A DNA stretch of 64,000 nucleotides, taken from NCBI GenBank assembly GCA_039654915.1, contig CM077596.1, positions 78,617,751 to 78,681,750 of the forward strand. Direction: 5' to 3'. The notes beneath the pieces were generated by a model. The model was not told where the DNA came from. It saw only the letters and a program-made list of their open reading frames with translations, and ran no database searches. Both the position numbers and the translations under genes were made by a program. The DNA comes from Aquilaria yunnanensis. Lineage: Eukaryota > Streptophyta > Magnoliopsida > Malvales > Thymelaeaceae. Each line of letters begins with the position of its first letter. Position 1 is the first letter of the stretch. Below, in pieces: positions 11,776 through 24,503 of this stretch.

Positions 11776-12195
11776 TACGGGCAGGAGTGGTCTCAGCTTT
11801 TTCACAAAGCAGGGGTCAAAATAGCATTTTTCCTGAATTCCAATCTTCACAAAGCAGGAATGCTCCTCATATTCCTGGAAGCTTGAAAAAAAATATCATC
11901 TTAATGGATCTATGAATCTTCCATCTCAAGAAAGATGCAATATGCAAAAGCCTGAAGGGAAATGAGAGTTATCTTAAGCCACAAGTGGCAATAACAATTT
12001 GGAGTTAAAAGTCTGTCGTTGAACTACAAATGAAGAGTACAGAACCAATTCAGGTTAACGGGCAAACGAAGTCAGAACCAACAAGCACATCATCTGCAGT
12101 CTCCTATTCTGTTAATGGGATGGTGAAAAAATCAGGTGCAGGTGTCCTTAAAACTGCAAATATATACAGTGCTCACAGAATCATTCAGCCAGTGT
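11776..12195. other. Spacer between thioesterase pseudogene and AHL gene 3' end
   Basis: Probably contains the 3' UTR of the minus-strand AHL gene. I see no coding exon here. Confidence 0.45.
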
Positions 12196-14093
12196 TCATC
12201 CACGCATCAGATCAATGTCAACATGGGTGTTATGCATATCCAGAGGCCGCGAAGCAGGCCAAACACCAACTGGGGAGGCTGAAGCGAGATTAGGACTTGG
12301 AAAAGTTCCGGTTACATGAGTGTCACCTGACTGGTGGATGGAGTCATCCACAGGTTGAACATCCCCTTTCTTGTTTTTACTCTTTGAAACACCCCATAAG
12401 AAACTCCCAGCTATAACCTGAATCAATCCTTGTTTCTCAAGAAATCACCAAAGGATGACTCAACATTGCAAAATTTTAAAGGCTAGGCAAGCAGTACAAA
12501 TTAAATACCAATTGGTGATAGACTTGTTAACAACAACATACCTGAACATGGCTTGCAGCAATAAGCACTCCACCCACACCCCCACCAATTACCCGGCCAT
12601 CTGGACTCGCAAGAGAGACAGTAAGACCCCCAATTCGATCACGAGAACCACCAGCCAGCAGATAAGAGCCCGACAAACATAATATCTCAAACCTCCCCTA
12701 CAGAACCAAAAAATGCAAAGAGTTTAGATAACTCCTTTTAAAGCTAGGAACACTTAAGAGTTTTTCTAAATAAATTATAAAAAAGAAGAAGAAGAAGAAG
12801 CAGAAGAAAAGGTAAATCATATAGGTTTGTACCCCTGTATTTGCATGGTCCTAGTACCAGAAGTTATAATTACAAATTTCTAATATTTGATGAATTTTAC
12901 GGAACTGGTAACCTCCTATATGTGATATGAAAACTAAAACCTCTAATGACAACTGAAAAATGGTGAAGCTTCCCCACATTTTTATATAGCTGAACCAATG
13001 AGTCTATATAACCGAACCAATGGGTCAAATGCACAGACCTCATATGTAACAACACCACCAGAGGATGATGGTTGATGAAGGGTTACAGTAGACACAGCTC
13101 CATTAGCTGACAAAATGCATACACCTCTTGGTCCTTGTTGAGCAAATTCTATTATTTTTGCCGCAATGTCCTGTGGGAAAAAAATATAGATCAAGGGGCA
13201 AGAATTCTTCAACACATCAAAGAAAATGGAGAAAGAAACAACACCACATTGGAGCACCATATAGGGCCCAGGAATCTAGTTGGTAGAGAAGGAAATCTTG
13301 GACATATAGCACAAGTGAAGATATCTAGACCACCATTGTTAGAGCAAGCACTGAGGACTGATGTATGATACATAATTTCAGCTACTGTGAAGAAACATTC
13401 ATGTAAAAGAGTATTGACTAAATATAAAACCAAGTGCATACTTCTCCTATTGCAATGGTGATGACGTGTGGAGTAAAACCCATCCCAGGTGAACCAGAGA
13501 GCCATTCACCTGTCAAAAGAATTTTTAGACCTTTACGATACTCGCATAGAAGGACAAAAGACACATCAAAGTAAACAGATGGTTTAATATTCACAACACA
13601 AAAAGAATAAATGGACACTTCAAACTGAAACCTTTGCACAGTAAGGACCAAAAAGAATACCCAGAGGAGCTAACTGTTGTTTTCTCCCAGAACCTGGAGG
13701 GCGCCCTCTACCCCTCTTCTGAGTTGGACTAATTGCTCCAGTACGAGAAGCTGTTGTCGGAGTTAATGCTAATGCTACTGCCCCATCAGGTCCATATTTC
13801 CGAGGCCTTCCTCTTTTGCGTCTCACAGTCTCACCCCGTAGCAAGGAAGAAGGGGCACCTAAGTTGACACCATGAGATGAAGAAACCCCAGGTGGAGATT
13901 CTACAGGTAATGTTGATGTCACTGTGGTGGTGGCAAGAGTCGATTGATAGTGTAGATTAGGATTAGGCTGTGGATGAAAGCCCGGAGATCCTTGTAAGCC
14001 CAAATGTGTTCCAGAGCCTGCCCCAGTTATTCCTCTTTGTTGCATATAGAATGATGAAGATCCTGAGAATGCCATACCATCCCTTTGATCCAT
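12196..14093 (-). CDS. AT-hook motif nuclear-localized (AHL) protein, two AT-hooks plus PPC domain
   Basis: Nuclear protein binding the minor groove of AT-rich DNA, known in plants as a chromatin and transcription regulator. Exons in coding order: 14093-13661, 13509-13442, 13170-13039, 12697-12542, 12417-12196; all phases agree and give 336 aa. The first AT-hook is at residues 91-100 (RRKRGRPRKYGPDG), the second near 126-137 (KRGRGRPPGSGRKQQ). The PPC/DUF296 domain follows from about residue 155 to 265: GFTPHVITIAIGE, AQQGPRGVCILSANGA, GRFEILCLSGSYLL, SPDGRVIGGGVGGVLIAA. The C-terminal tail (about 70 aa) is unstructured and rich in Ser/Pro. Two different hooks place it among the type II AHLs (clade B). 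A long 5' leader with (GA)n upstream is likely. Confidence 0.95.
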
Positions 14094-15351
14094 GCATTTA
14101 CCTCAAATAACCTATGCTTCAATATCCCTTTCAGTCAGCTAAAACCCACATTTCAATTAACTACAAAGAAAAAGTCTCGATTGCTTTATAGGATCAGACA
14201 AGCAGTCCAGTAAAGAGCAAAACATTAACACTCGGCACTTATCGATATGCAATACTTGAACCAGCAAGAAAGCAAACTGGTAAAATTGCAAAAGTTCAAA
14301 AAGGGTGATTCTACCATCAGTGCTGACATGCTAAAGAGACAATTGGAGGAACTCAGTAATGGAGACAGAAAAGGCAAAATACACAAAAAAAAAAAAAAAA
14401 GGAAAAGGGGAGGGATGAGGCTAGAGGCGAAGATCTTTGATTCACCAGTAAATACTGGGCAAACTCAAGCTGTAGGCACTTTCAGAATTCATAATAAGGA
14501 ACAGAAAAACTTGCTACAGGAAAAGTAATAAAATAAATTTTAATGGTGAACGGCAAAAGATCTAAGCAAACGAAATCTAGCGATCCGAGGCAGCCTACTG
14601 AGTGATGAAAATGGAAACAAAATAAATAGTTGAAAGAAACAAAAAGACAAAAGTGGAAGCTAGTTTACAGCTTACCAACCCACAACAAAAAAAAAAGAAA
14701 AACTTCATACTCAAGGAAGGAACTAGGAAGCAAACTGAAAAACAGGTCCACACCCTCACCAAATGTTTATATGCCTTTGAGACCAAGCATCTTCCACTGC
14801 AAACCTCAAACGTCTAAAAATCCCACTAATCAAAGTCAAAAATTTTCGACTCAATGCCACCAAAGAAGTCTACCCAGTTCAAGAAAACGACCTGCAAAGT
14901 AAGGAGGAAGGGGCAGAGAGACAAATTACATGAGTTTAGAGCCGGAGAATCTGGAAGGAAGAAGCTTGAGAGGACAGACAGCGCCAAGACCGAAATGGGG
15001 TGGAGGGTCAAAGTCGAACAGATTGGTGATGGGAAATTAAAGGTGATTAGAGAAGCGCGGGGATGAGGAGTTTTGTCGTGTGATCTCTCCAATGCTTCAT
15101 TAATGGAGTGGTGCTGATATTTGCTTTCTCTGCTGGTTACTGCACAAGAGCGAGCGTGTGAGAGAGAGAAAGGGAGGGGTCTTTACTTTACATACACAAG
15201 TCCTTATCGGGATGAATATTTGTAGGGCAGAGAAAGCTCTTATATTTTCTTGTTTTTATTTTTCTTTTTGGCCTCTTATCTATCCAAAAAGTTTTAAGCT
15301 TAATAGCTTTCTTATCTGAAATCTCACTCTCCTGTGGGTTTTATCTCTATC

Positions 15352-15353
<2 letters not shown>
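14094..15353 (-). other. Probable 5' UTR/leader intron and promoter region of the AHL gene
   Basis: No coding exon joins the ATG at 14093. The stretch contains a poly-A run at about 14385-14400 and many short frames of low-complexity composition. A leader intron is likely but its splice sites cannot be fixed from sequence alone. Confidence 0.4.
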
Positions 15354-15383
<30 letters not shown>

Positions 15384-15390
15384 TTCTCTG
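15354..15390. repeat. (CT)n / (GA)n microsatellite
   Basis: Interrupted CT dinucleotide run, reading as GA on the strand of the AHL gene and lying upstream of its presumed transcription start. GA tracts are common in plant core promoters; function here is inference. Confidence 0.85.
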
Positions 15391-15499
15391 CTGTTGTTCA
15401 ATTTTCTGTGTGACGAGTGACGTAGAGCTTGCTTGGTGACAACTGAGAAGATTCTCAGCTTTACCCGTTTCCAGCCTGCACTGAGAAACCAACAAAAAC

Positions 15500-17989
15500 T
15501 TCTACGGCAAAATGAGAGAGCAGCTCAATTAAATGAAAATATGTTATCCCATAAAAAAGAAAATAAAATTTAATACTCCATCCGTCCCATCAATTTTGAT
15601 ATATTTAATTTTTTATTATATTTTAACTCAATTTTATTTATATTATTATTTATTAAAAAAATTAAAAAATATATATTTAAAAACTAAATATTTTAAATTA
15701 TCATTCATATACAAAGATTTTATATTTATATATTAAAATGTTGAGTATGTTTATCAAATTGAAATAATTTTATCTCATTATCAAGATATATGTGCTATAG
15801 TATACGACATTATTTTTTCACATTCTGTTCAAATAATTAAAGGAGTTATTTTTGTTACTTGCTCCGTATACGGGTGAATAAATTTTATGACAATTTACAA
15901 TTACCTCAGGAACTTAGATATTACAGTTACATACTTAAAGTTTGAAAATTCACACTTCTCTTTCTCCTTTATTTTACATGAGATGATAATTATCTACCAG
16001 TAATTTCAATTTATCTAATTTTTTATATTTAATAAATATTTTAAATTATTATTTTTCCTTTCTATATATGCAAACTAATGTATTTTTAAATATCAATTAG
16101 CAACAAAAAAAATATCATACAATTCGGACATACTAAAACATAATTACTACATTTCAGAGGATTAAGTCGAACAATATTTAAAAAAATGTAGATTGCAAAT
16201 CTGAAATGTCTAACTGTGATATCAATCTAGTTTAATAAGGTAATTGTTAAATACCCTAATATAGCATTCTTTTGCCCACATGTTTATACACACAAACATA
16301 AAAATAGCTTCACAAACAGTATTTGAAGCTTCACTATAAACATCTCATCTCAAAGAAGGTAATGACATAGAATAGCTTTACAAACAGTAATGGAAGCAAA
16401 ATTTAAATTATTTAATAATTATTGGCTTAAATCGCTTTTGGTTCCTCGAGCTATGATGATTCAGGCTTTTTAGTTTGTGAATGTTGACTTAGGCATTTTA
16501 TTTCTCTTAAACTATGAACAATATAACACTTTACCCATTTAACTCATATGATTTAGACCATAATTATTTGACTCATATGATTTTTTTTAATGCAAAATAT
16601 ATGATTGTAGCACCGCTCAAATTTTATGTTGTATTATTAGAAATTTTCTAAATACTAATGAGATTGATACTATTTTTCCTAAAGTAAATTGATAGGAATA
16701 CCTTCTTTAGATGCTAGTCCAACTATATACCGTTATACCTCTACAACCACTAATAGGGTAAATTACGTCCCTCTCCTTCTCCAACATTACACAATATTAT
16801 TATGTTAGTTTGGTCGCTTTTAAGATCCAAATAAGCAGGTATTCACTTTTATTATAATGTAACTACCTCCTCCTAATTCCTTAAATTTGTAATAGTTCAT
16901 TCGAGTTCCCAGGAAAATAAAACAAATACTGCTATTTTTCTTTTAAAAAAAAAACATATTTTTAAGAACTGTAAAATTCTACAGCACTTGAGTGTTTCAA
17001 ATTGCTTGTGATGCATTTGTTGTTACACTTACACCTCACCTAGCTGGGATGGAATAGTGGTCCATAAGGAATGAGTAAACAGGAATAATTCCCCATAACC
17101 ATGACTTACTATCGCAAAAATCATTAGCGGTTTTAAGTCGTCATTCATTCGTTTCTCAGGGTTGAACCGAACCTAACCGACGGACAGATCAAGTTCAACC
17201 TTACAAATTGATCCGACCTGCCTGCCTCCCCCCATCAGGTTTTTTAGTTGACACGTTCATTACTCGCTACAAATGTCAAAATGAAAGGAAGGGTCCGTCG
17301 CCGTCGGTCAAAGCCAGCGCCGGCGAGTTGGACTTCAACTTCAACGTTCAACCTTTGGGATGGAACGGAATGGAAGTTAAATATATTAACTCCAAGCATT
17401 TGACAAGAACGCCGTGCAGTTTGTCTGGCTAATTTGGTTTATCATAAGATTTGGTGGTTGAAACGTAGCAACGACTAATTTTTCCCCGGATTTTTTTTTT
17501 CCATTTTTCCCTCAATTTTTTTTCTATCTTTCTCTAGCTTCATGTTAATTAAACATATTGATTAGTCCAAATAACTCCAGAATAGACTATTTTCTCTTCC
17601 TTTTCTAATTTTTGTATTCTTCTCTTTCCCTTTTTTTTTCCCTCGGATTTGTTTTTCATTTTTTTCCCTCAAGTTTCCTTCTTTATTTTTTGTTGTTGCT
17701 ATCCTTTTAGGGGGGGGGGGGGGTTTGAAGGATCAGATTCATGACATAAAAATGATAAAAACTCTCTTACATTACTCTTAAAATAACACAATGTCAACAC
17801 TCTTCATGCCCAAAAAAATAAATAAATAAATTGAAAGTACAAATAACTCAAAAAGAGAAAATTTAAAAGGTTAATAGGTGGAAAAGACTTCCAAAGCTAA
17901 TGTCAACAACAACACTTTCCTGAGCTAGATTGTAGACAATTAGTTATTTTTTATTTTATGAACAGGCATTTATTCTTTTCACGCAAGTT
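15500..17989. other. AT-rich intergenic DNA
   Basis: Very AT-rich, with no supported gene. It contains TE-like phrases without a matching partner arm (for example around 16430-16560) and a 14-G run at 17710-17723. Confidence 0.55.
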
Positions 17990-18960
17990 CGTTTAGCTAA
18001 AATTGACAAAGAACAAACATAAACTAATAAAATAATAGAAAGTTGAACAATAAGAGCAAACAACTATGAATAAAAGAATAACTAGTTTATCAAAAAGAAC
18101 AAGCAGAAATTTATAAAATACCAAACAACTTGCAGTAAAAGAATAAAAAGCTACTGCTAAAAAAACAACTAATTTATCTAAAAGAATAAGTAGAAATAAA
18201 TAAAAGAACAAAACAACTACTGATAAAAGAATAAATATTTACTAATAATAGAAGAAAAACTAATTTATCTAAAAGAATAAGCACAAATTGATAAAAGAAA
18301 AAATATATATAAAAAAGGAACAATCACAAACTAATAAAAAAATAAATAACTACTATTAAAAGAATAGTTAATTTCTCTAAAAGAACAACCGGGAACTAAT
18401 GAAAGAATAAATAACTGCTAGTAAAAAAAATATTAAGTTAAGTCAAAAGAACAAATAGAAACATCTAATTTATCTAAAAGAATAAATAGAAACTAATTAA
18501 AGAATAAAAAGTTGAGCCAAAAGAACAAACAATTAATTTATCTAAATGAACAAACATAAATTGATAAAATAACAAGAATTTGAGCCAAAATAACAAACAA
18601 TTATTTATAAAAGAACACACAACTACTTATAAAAGAATATATAACTAATTTATCTAAAGAACAAGCAAGTATTGATAAAACAACAAACAACTATTAGTAA
18701 AAAGTCAAATAGCTACTAGTAAAAGAATAAATAGCTACTTTATCTTAAAGAATAAGTAAAAACTGATAGAAGAACAAATAACTGCTAATAAGTGATAAAA
18801 CAACTCCCAATAAGAGAACAAAAAACTAGTTTTCCTAAAAGAATAAACATGAACTGATAAAAAACAAACTATCGCTTTTAAAAGGATAAACAACTACTGA
18901 TAAATGAATGAGTAAAAATTTATTTAAAAAAGGAAAAAGAACAAAGAACTAAATCAAATG
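17990..18960. repeat. Degenerate tandem array, ~90-bp period
   Basis: The phrase CTAATTTATCTAAAAGAATAAG, or close variants, recurs at about 18166, 18258, 18368, 18464, 18534, 18644, 18736 and 18825, spaced 70-110 bp. Each is followed by an (A)TAGAAA-CTGATAAAAGAA(C/T)AAA block. The units are strongly diverged from one another, so this is an old minisatellite-like array. It has no coding potential. Confidence 0.75.
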
Positions 18961-21009
18961 AACATCAAACAAAACTGAAAGAAAATGATTTTCATTTATG
19001 CATTTTGATTATTTATTTATATAATTTTGTATGTTTTGTTTATAATTTCAATTTTTAATTTACGCATACCCTATTTGTATTCACAAACTACACCAAAAGA
19101 ATAATGAGTAAATTAAAGAACATGAAATTAGTTTAAAATTTGAACATCAAATTACAAAACTGAAAAAAATAAAATTTTTAATGTTCATTTGTACAATTTT
19201 CATTGTTCATTTATTTATTTCATTCATGTATTTTCAAATGATAAAATAAAAAAGATTTATTATGTAGCAAAAAAGTAGGGAAAAATAACAATAACAAACA
19301 AAGAAAGTGCAAAAAAAGATGAAGGAAATGAAATTCTTGGGGAGGGGGTATTAGCATAGAAGAGATAAGGAAATATTCGTCGACATAAATGAAGACCAAG
19401 ATGATGACGATTCTTGGGGCCCTGCGATAGAAGAAGGTCTGGCCGAAAAGGCAAGAGGTTGGCCAAGAAGGCAAGAACTCTTGTGTTTGGAATGGAGAAA
19501 GTGAAGCCGATCAATAAGCTCAAAACGAAGGTGGAGCTGTGGGCAATGGTGTCGGGGATGTGGAAGATGATGAAGGCGTGTGAGATAATGGCTTAACTTA
19601 AGGCTGTGTCAGCTCAGCACAACAGTGAAGATGGGGAGGACTGGCGGCATCGTCCTAAGATTTGAGGGTGGTGTCGTTGTTCTCGTATAACATATATAAT
19701 GCCACTATTGTAATTACTAGGTGGTGTATGTATGTTACAAGCCAAGCTTTATATAAGAGACACTGTGAAATTGAGCAGAGCCGGCCATCCCATCCACATG
19801 ACACACGAATTTTGCTCGACCAAATCATTCCATCTTCATCGTATGAGCCCCTCCAGACGTCGAATCACCAAGTACAGATATAGATTCTCCTTGAGAATGC
19901 AATTTAACCTACTGGAAAATAAAAGAGCACCTAAGCAACTTTACAACGATAGAATACAGGTTGCCTGAAGAAGAGAGGTATTGATCCCTAAAAATTAAGC
20001 TGCAAAGCAAAGCATGTTAGTAGGTGGCAGCCCTCAATTATGTATTAGTTGAGATCTTAATGAGTGCCAGATCCTTGGGTTTAGGTAAAACTGTGTTTTA
20101 AGACCCAAATGGGAATGCTCAGTGGGTAGGTAACCAATCAGATTTTTAAAAGGACTTGCTTCCACACTAATGATCACTTCAGCTGATCATGGACCATACA
20201 CAGCCCCTCTTCTCTTCCTCGATTCTGCCAACAAATACATACATCAAGTCACATTGTACTTGTTTTTGTTTTCCTCAACACTTCACCTGTTGTTCCAACG
20301 TTCCTGCCTCCCCGTGAATTTAAATGGTTCTGATCTGAATCTCATTTGCAAGAAGAAGCTAGATTTGGTCCCTGCAAAATACAACTTCCAGAACTCTGTC
20401 TTCCACTAGGCTAACTCAGTGTTTCTCTTACGTAAAACATCCATCTACAAAAAACAAGCCAATATCTGATATCCTCATCATTGATCCAACAGAAACATTT
20501 TGTAATGGCTTAAGCAACTCATCAACCCGGTACCAGCAACAGTCCACAAAAACACACAGAGACACTCATCCAAGATTCTTGATTTTGTATGACATAGACA
20601 AAGTTTATACTTCCAACCTCGAGACAATTAAAATACGAGACCAGAGGTTTTTAATTCTAGCCTCTCCACGCAAGCTCTTCAATCAAACGATTACCCTAAA
20701 CATAGCAAGAGCGTACAACTACGAACACTGAAGTGGAACACAAGTCACCCCTTCACCAGCTGATATGCGACAAGTTTTATCAGACCATATCATGTAATTG
20801 TAACCTTTATAAGATTCATCAAAAGAACGACATCACGAGCTAGAAGTAGGCAAAATTTTATACCCATAGTAGAGTCCTTGTACCTAAGCAGATGGACTTA
20901 AATATCCATTAATAGCAGAGAAACATGGCACTGAAACTACACTACTGAAAGTTCAAATGATTAACGTTCAACTCCACTATCATGAAACTTCCATTGACGA
21001 GAGAACACC
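18961..21009. other. Intergenic DNA
   Basis: Mostly AT-rich. A more GC-balanced block at 19400-19680 opens short frames on both strands but shows no recognisable protein. The last few hundred bases probably include the 3' UTR of the small minus-strand gene that follows. Confidence 0.45.
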
Positions 21010-21482
21010 TCAGCCATCGAGCTCCATTGCCTGGGCAGCTTTGGCTTTAGCCACTGCCGTTACCTTGGTCTTCACCTTCCTCTTGCCGACTTGGAACCCA
21101 CTACCACGCCCCTTGCTTTTCTTCTTCTCTCTTCCATCCACCTAATAAATCGAAAAAATTCACATTAAATCAGTGGAACTTCAGAAATTTTGATTGCCTG
21201 GGCGTGTCTCTGTGCTTGTACATGCCTGTGTGTGTGTGTGTTTGTATATGCAATTATGGTACTGAGAAGCTTACTTTCATCTTATTCTTCTTTGCTTGAA
21301 GCTTCATAGCTTTCTTCTCCCTCTCTTCCTTCTCTCCTGTTTCATAATCACGCATCAATCAGCTGAAGAGCTCAAAGAAACTAAAATCACGGACAGCCAC
21401 AAAGGAAAACGCAAAGGTGAGTACTTTGGAGATCGAATTCGTGCTGCTTTCTCCGTTTAGCTAAATTGTTTTTCTTCGACAT
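21010..21482 (-). CDS. Small lysine-rich conserved plant protein (83 aa)
   Basis: Three short exons: 21482-21425, 21336-21275 and 21141-21010, with donors GTAC/GTAAG, AG acceptors and consistent phases (19 codons+1, 21, 44 including stop). The protein starts MSKKNNLAKRRKQHEFDL and continues through a charged helix (REKEEREKKAMKLQAKKNK) and a basic tail (GFQVGKRKVKTK) to AKAAQAMELDG. About a third of residues are Lys or Arg, with no membrane segment, so nuclear or nucleolar location is likely (inference). I recall similar short proteins in many plant gene sets without a named function. The three-exon structure with preserved frame is the main support. Confidence 0.75.
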
Positions 21483-21934
21483 TGGCCCCTGTTCTAACTG
21501 CTACGACCGCCGACCTCGTCCACCGATTAGAATCGGAAAACTGAACCCTAATCCCAAAAACCCCGATCGTCTTCGAGACTCTGAAGTCTGAAATATTGGT
21601 AGACTTCATATTTACAACTTACGCACCTTACACTATAGAAGTTATTTCAATCTAAGCAAAAACTTTACTTTTTCATCAATATATGGACCTGTGCTGCCAC
21701 TCGTGAGAAGCTCCATAAAAGACATCCAATTATTCACCCAAATTCCAATTACTCTTTGCTCATTAGTTGGGCCGCAGAAACGTAGCCCCGTGTTCATCTA
21801 AGAAGTGGATTGAACCTTCACAGACAGCAAAAATTTGATTTTGATCAGCTTTGGATCGTCTTGGGGCCTCGTGTCAAGCTTGGATGAGTTGGATTTGTTT
21901 GACCTCAGTTTGGAAGTCATATAAATGATCTTTT
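21483..21934. other. Promoter/5' flank of the small lysine-rich gene
   Basis: Contains the probable 5' UTR of the minus-strand gene (21483 to about 21580) and then AT-rich flank up to the next MULE. No other gene seen. Confidence 0.45.
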
Positions 21935-23106
21935 GGGTAAAATTCATCATGGGTCACCTAACTTATTTTTTATCCTATCTGGGTACCTTATCTTTATTTT
22001 GTCCTAATAAGGTACCTTTCCTCCTATTACGCATCCTGTTTAACTACTTTCCATCAAATTAATTGTTAAATTAGATGGAAAATAATGATGTGGTATTAAA
22101 TAATACTAAAATAAACTTAAACTGATAACTTCAGTCCTCAAACTATTTCAATTACTAATTCTAACCCTTAGAATTTCACTTAAGCCAATTCTACCCCCCA
22201 AACTTTTTAATCTTCCATATTTACTACAGCCACCTCATATGCTGCCCACCCAGTTGCCACCACCGACCACCCTCTAGCCACCGGCCCAGCTGCCAACCAC
22301 CCTCCAGCCACCAACCCCGCAATTAGCTCCCACCAACACCTCAATTCAACCCGCCTAATTACCCTCCCGTCCTGTTCACCGCCACCTCCCACACTCGTCC
22401 CTCCGTCATTCTCCAATTTTTGATTTCAAACCTAGGAAATCAAGCGTCGAATCAAACCCACAATTTCAAACTCAAAAAATAAAATATCGAATTGAACACA
22501 GAAAATCTGAGTGTGGGAAATCTGGAATCGAGAAAGAATCTACGTGGGTGACGTCTTATCAAGCTTCGGCAGCGGACTTGGGAAAGACGAGACCGATGAA
22601 GGGTTTGAGGAAGGAGAGAATAAGGGATTCGGAGTCGGTGTCTGATTCAAGGGAGATGGTCGGCGTCCGATTAAGTTGGTCTTAGGGAGAAGAGAGTCAA
22701 TCCTTATGAGGGTGGCCGACAACAGGGTTGGTGGCTGAAAGGCGGTCGGCGGTGATTGGGGTGAATGGTGGTCAGCGACAGTTGGGGTGGAGGCAGTCGG
22801 TGACGGCGGGTAGGAGAAGAGCTTTTGAGGGCAAGGGTTTTGGGGTAGAATTAATTTGGTGGAAGTCCAGGGGTTAGAATTAGTAATTGGAAAAAATTTG
22901 AACACTGAAGTTATCATTTTAAATTTATTTTGGTATTATTTAATTTCATATCATCATTTTCCGTCAAACTTAACATTAAAATTAATGGGAAATACCTAAA
23001 TAGGATACGTAATAAAAAATAAGGTATCTCACTATAATAAAATAAATGTGAGGTACCCAAACAAGATAAAAAAATAAATTAGATGACTCCTGATAAATTT
23101 TATACA
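21935..23106. mobile_element. Non-autonomous MULE
   Basis: Starts GGGTAAAATTCATCATGGGT. About 200-bp inverted terminal repeats carry the recurring phrases for 'cacctaacttat...ggtacc...' on the left and their complement on the right (23000-23100). Flanked by the 9-mers TGATCTTTT (21926-21934) and TAATCTTTT (23107-23115), a target duplication with one mismatch. The interior (22200-22860) is GC-richer and opens frames on the minus strand (Pro/Ser-rich) with no recognised domain. The left arm and the sub-terminal block (GTTCACCGCCACCTCCCAC) match the element beginning at 62771, so both are one family. Confidence 0.85.
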
Positions 23107-24180
23107 TAATCTTTTTCCGGTACACGGGGGAAGGTGGGAAGTAGGGTGCTAGATAGGCTTTGATAGAACTTCTTAAACAGGCTTGGGGTCCAATTTTCGA
23201 ATGGATGTTTGAGGTTTAGGTCCTCTCCACATAGATCATATAAAGTGACAATTTTGAAATTGTATTTTCTTTATTCCTTACTAGCATCTTGTAGTGTACT
23301 ATTTGAGAGTTGATACTAAAATCTGAAAAAGTACTATTTTGAATGCACCTACAGTATCATTTATTCAATAAATAAAAGCTATTTTCCTTAAATTACTATC
23401 AGATAATGTTCTTTTCCCATTCAAAAACTCATTGAAAAACTCATTACTTTCCAGTTTTTCATTTTTATTTTGTCCATAACCAAGGTTATTTGAAAGATAA
23501 CACACTATCCAATTTAATAATCACTTAGATAAAAAATTTTAGGAAGTAAATAATCTTTTTATGAATTTTTTCCTTCCCAGCTTTTAAAAAATAGTAAAAT
23601 ACTTAATTTTTCAAAATGTATTTAAAAACACTTTCTTGGCTTCTTAAATTGTAAAGTTTCAATTGATATATAAGTTAAGTGAAAAAAAACAATAAAATTG
23701 AGAATAATGCATTAGATAACTAATTGTTTAGCCTCCGCAACACTTAAATTGGAACTTCTAAAATAATCACTTAAAAATAATCAATTTTCAAAAAAGTGTA
23801 AGCATTTAGAGTAAATATAATTTATACTTTCAAATTATATAAAATTTTAAGTAAAAAAAAGTGAGAAAAATGCACTCGAGGAAAAGTAAACCGAAAGGAC
23901 AAGTATTTTATTTTTTATTTTTTGTATTGGAGTAAAATGTACCATTAGTTTCAAACTTTTACTTCTCATTATAAATTGATCACTAACCTTCATTTAATTG
24001 AATACCGGTCTCAAATTTTTATAACTAATTGCTATTGTTTCTTAACATTAGACAATGTTAGTTTGTGCAAAACTTGATTCATAGAGAGAAGAAACTTATA
24101 ATTTAAATTTTTCATTAACTTTGAAAAATTATTGCATAGAATGAATTTATTAGAAAATAGTTACAAAACAATTAAAATTA
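23107..24180. other. AT-rich intergenic DNA
   Basis: I see no gene, repeat boundary or RNA in this stretch. Confidence 0.55.
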
Positions 24181-24503
24181 GGGCAAATTCTACCAGTTTT
24201 CCCTGAACTATATCCAATGTTGCTAATTCGTCTCTAAACTATCAAATGTTGCTTAATAGTCTCTAAACTATATCCAATGTTACTTAATCGTCCAGCCATC
24301 TATCTCACCATTAAAGATATAAGGAAAAGTGATGTTATATCAATAGCCACATCATTTTTCTATGTCATATCAGCAGCTATATCATTTTTCCGACTATCCT
24401 TAATGGTTGTGATGGACGGCAGGACAATTAAGTAACACTGGATATAGTTTAGGGATGATTAAGCAACATTTGATAATTTAGGGATGACTAGTGGGGTTTA
24501 CCC
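24181..24503. mobile_element. MULE-derived MITE, fold-back (323 bp)
   Basis: Starts GGGCAAATTCTACCAG; the reverse complement of its right end reads GGGTAAACCCCACTAG. The inverted similarity covers most of each half (ACTATATCCA and ATCAAATGTTGCTTAAT recur in both arms), so the transcript would fold into one long hairpin. Flanked by a perfect 9-bp duplication, TTAAAATTA, at 24172-24180 and 24504-24512. No coding capacity. Confidence 0.88.

Noticed and set aside
19220..19968. Frames on both strands near 19.4-19.9 kb
   Set aside because: Low-complexity or Leu/Phe-rich frames with no domain and no splice structure.
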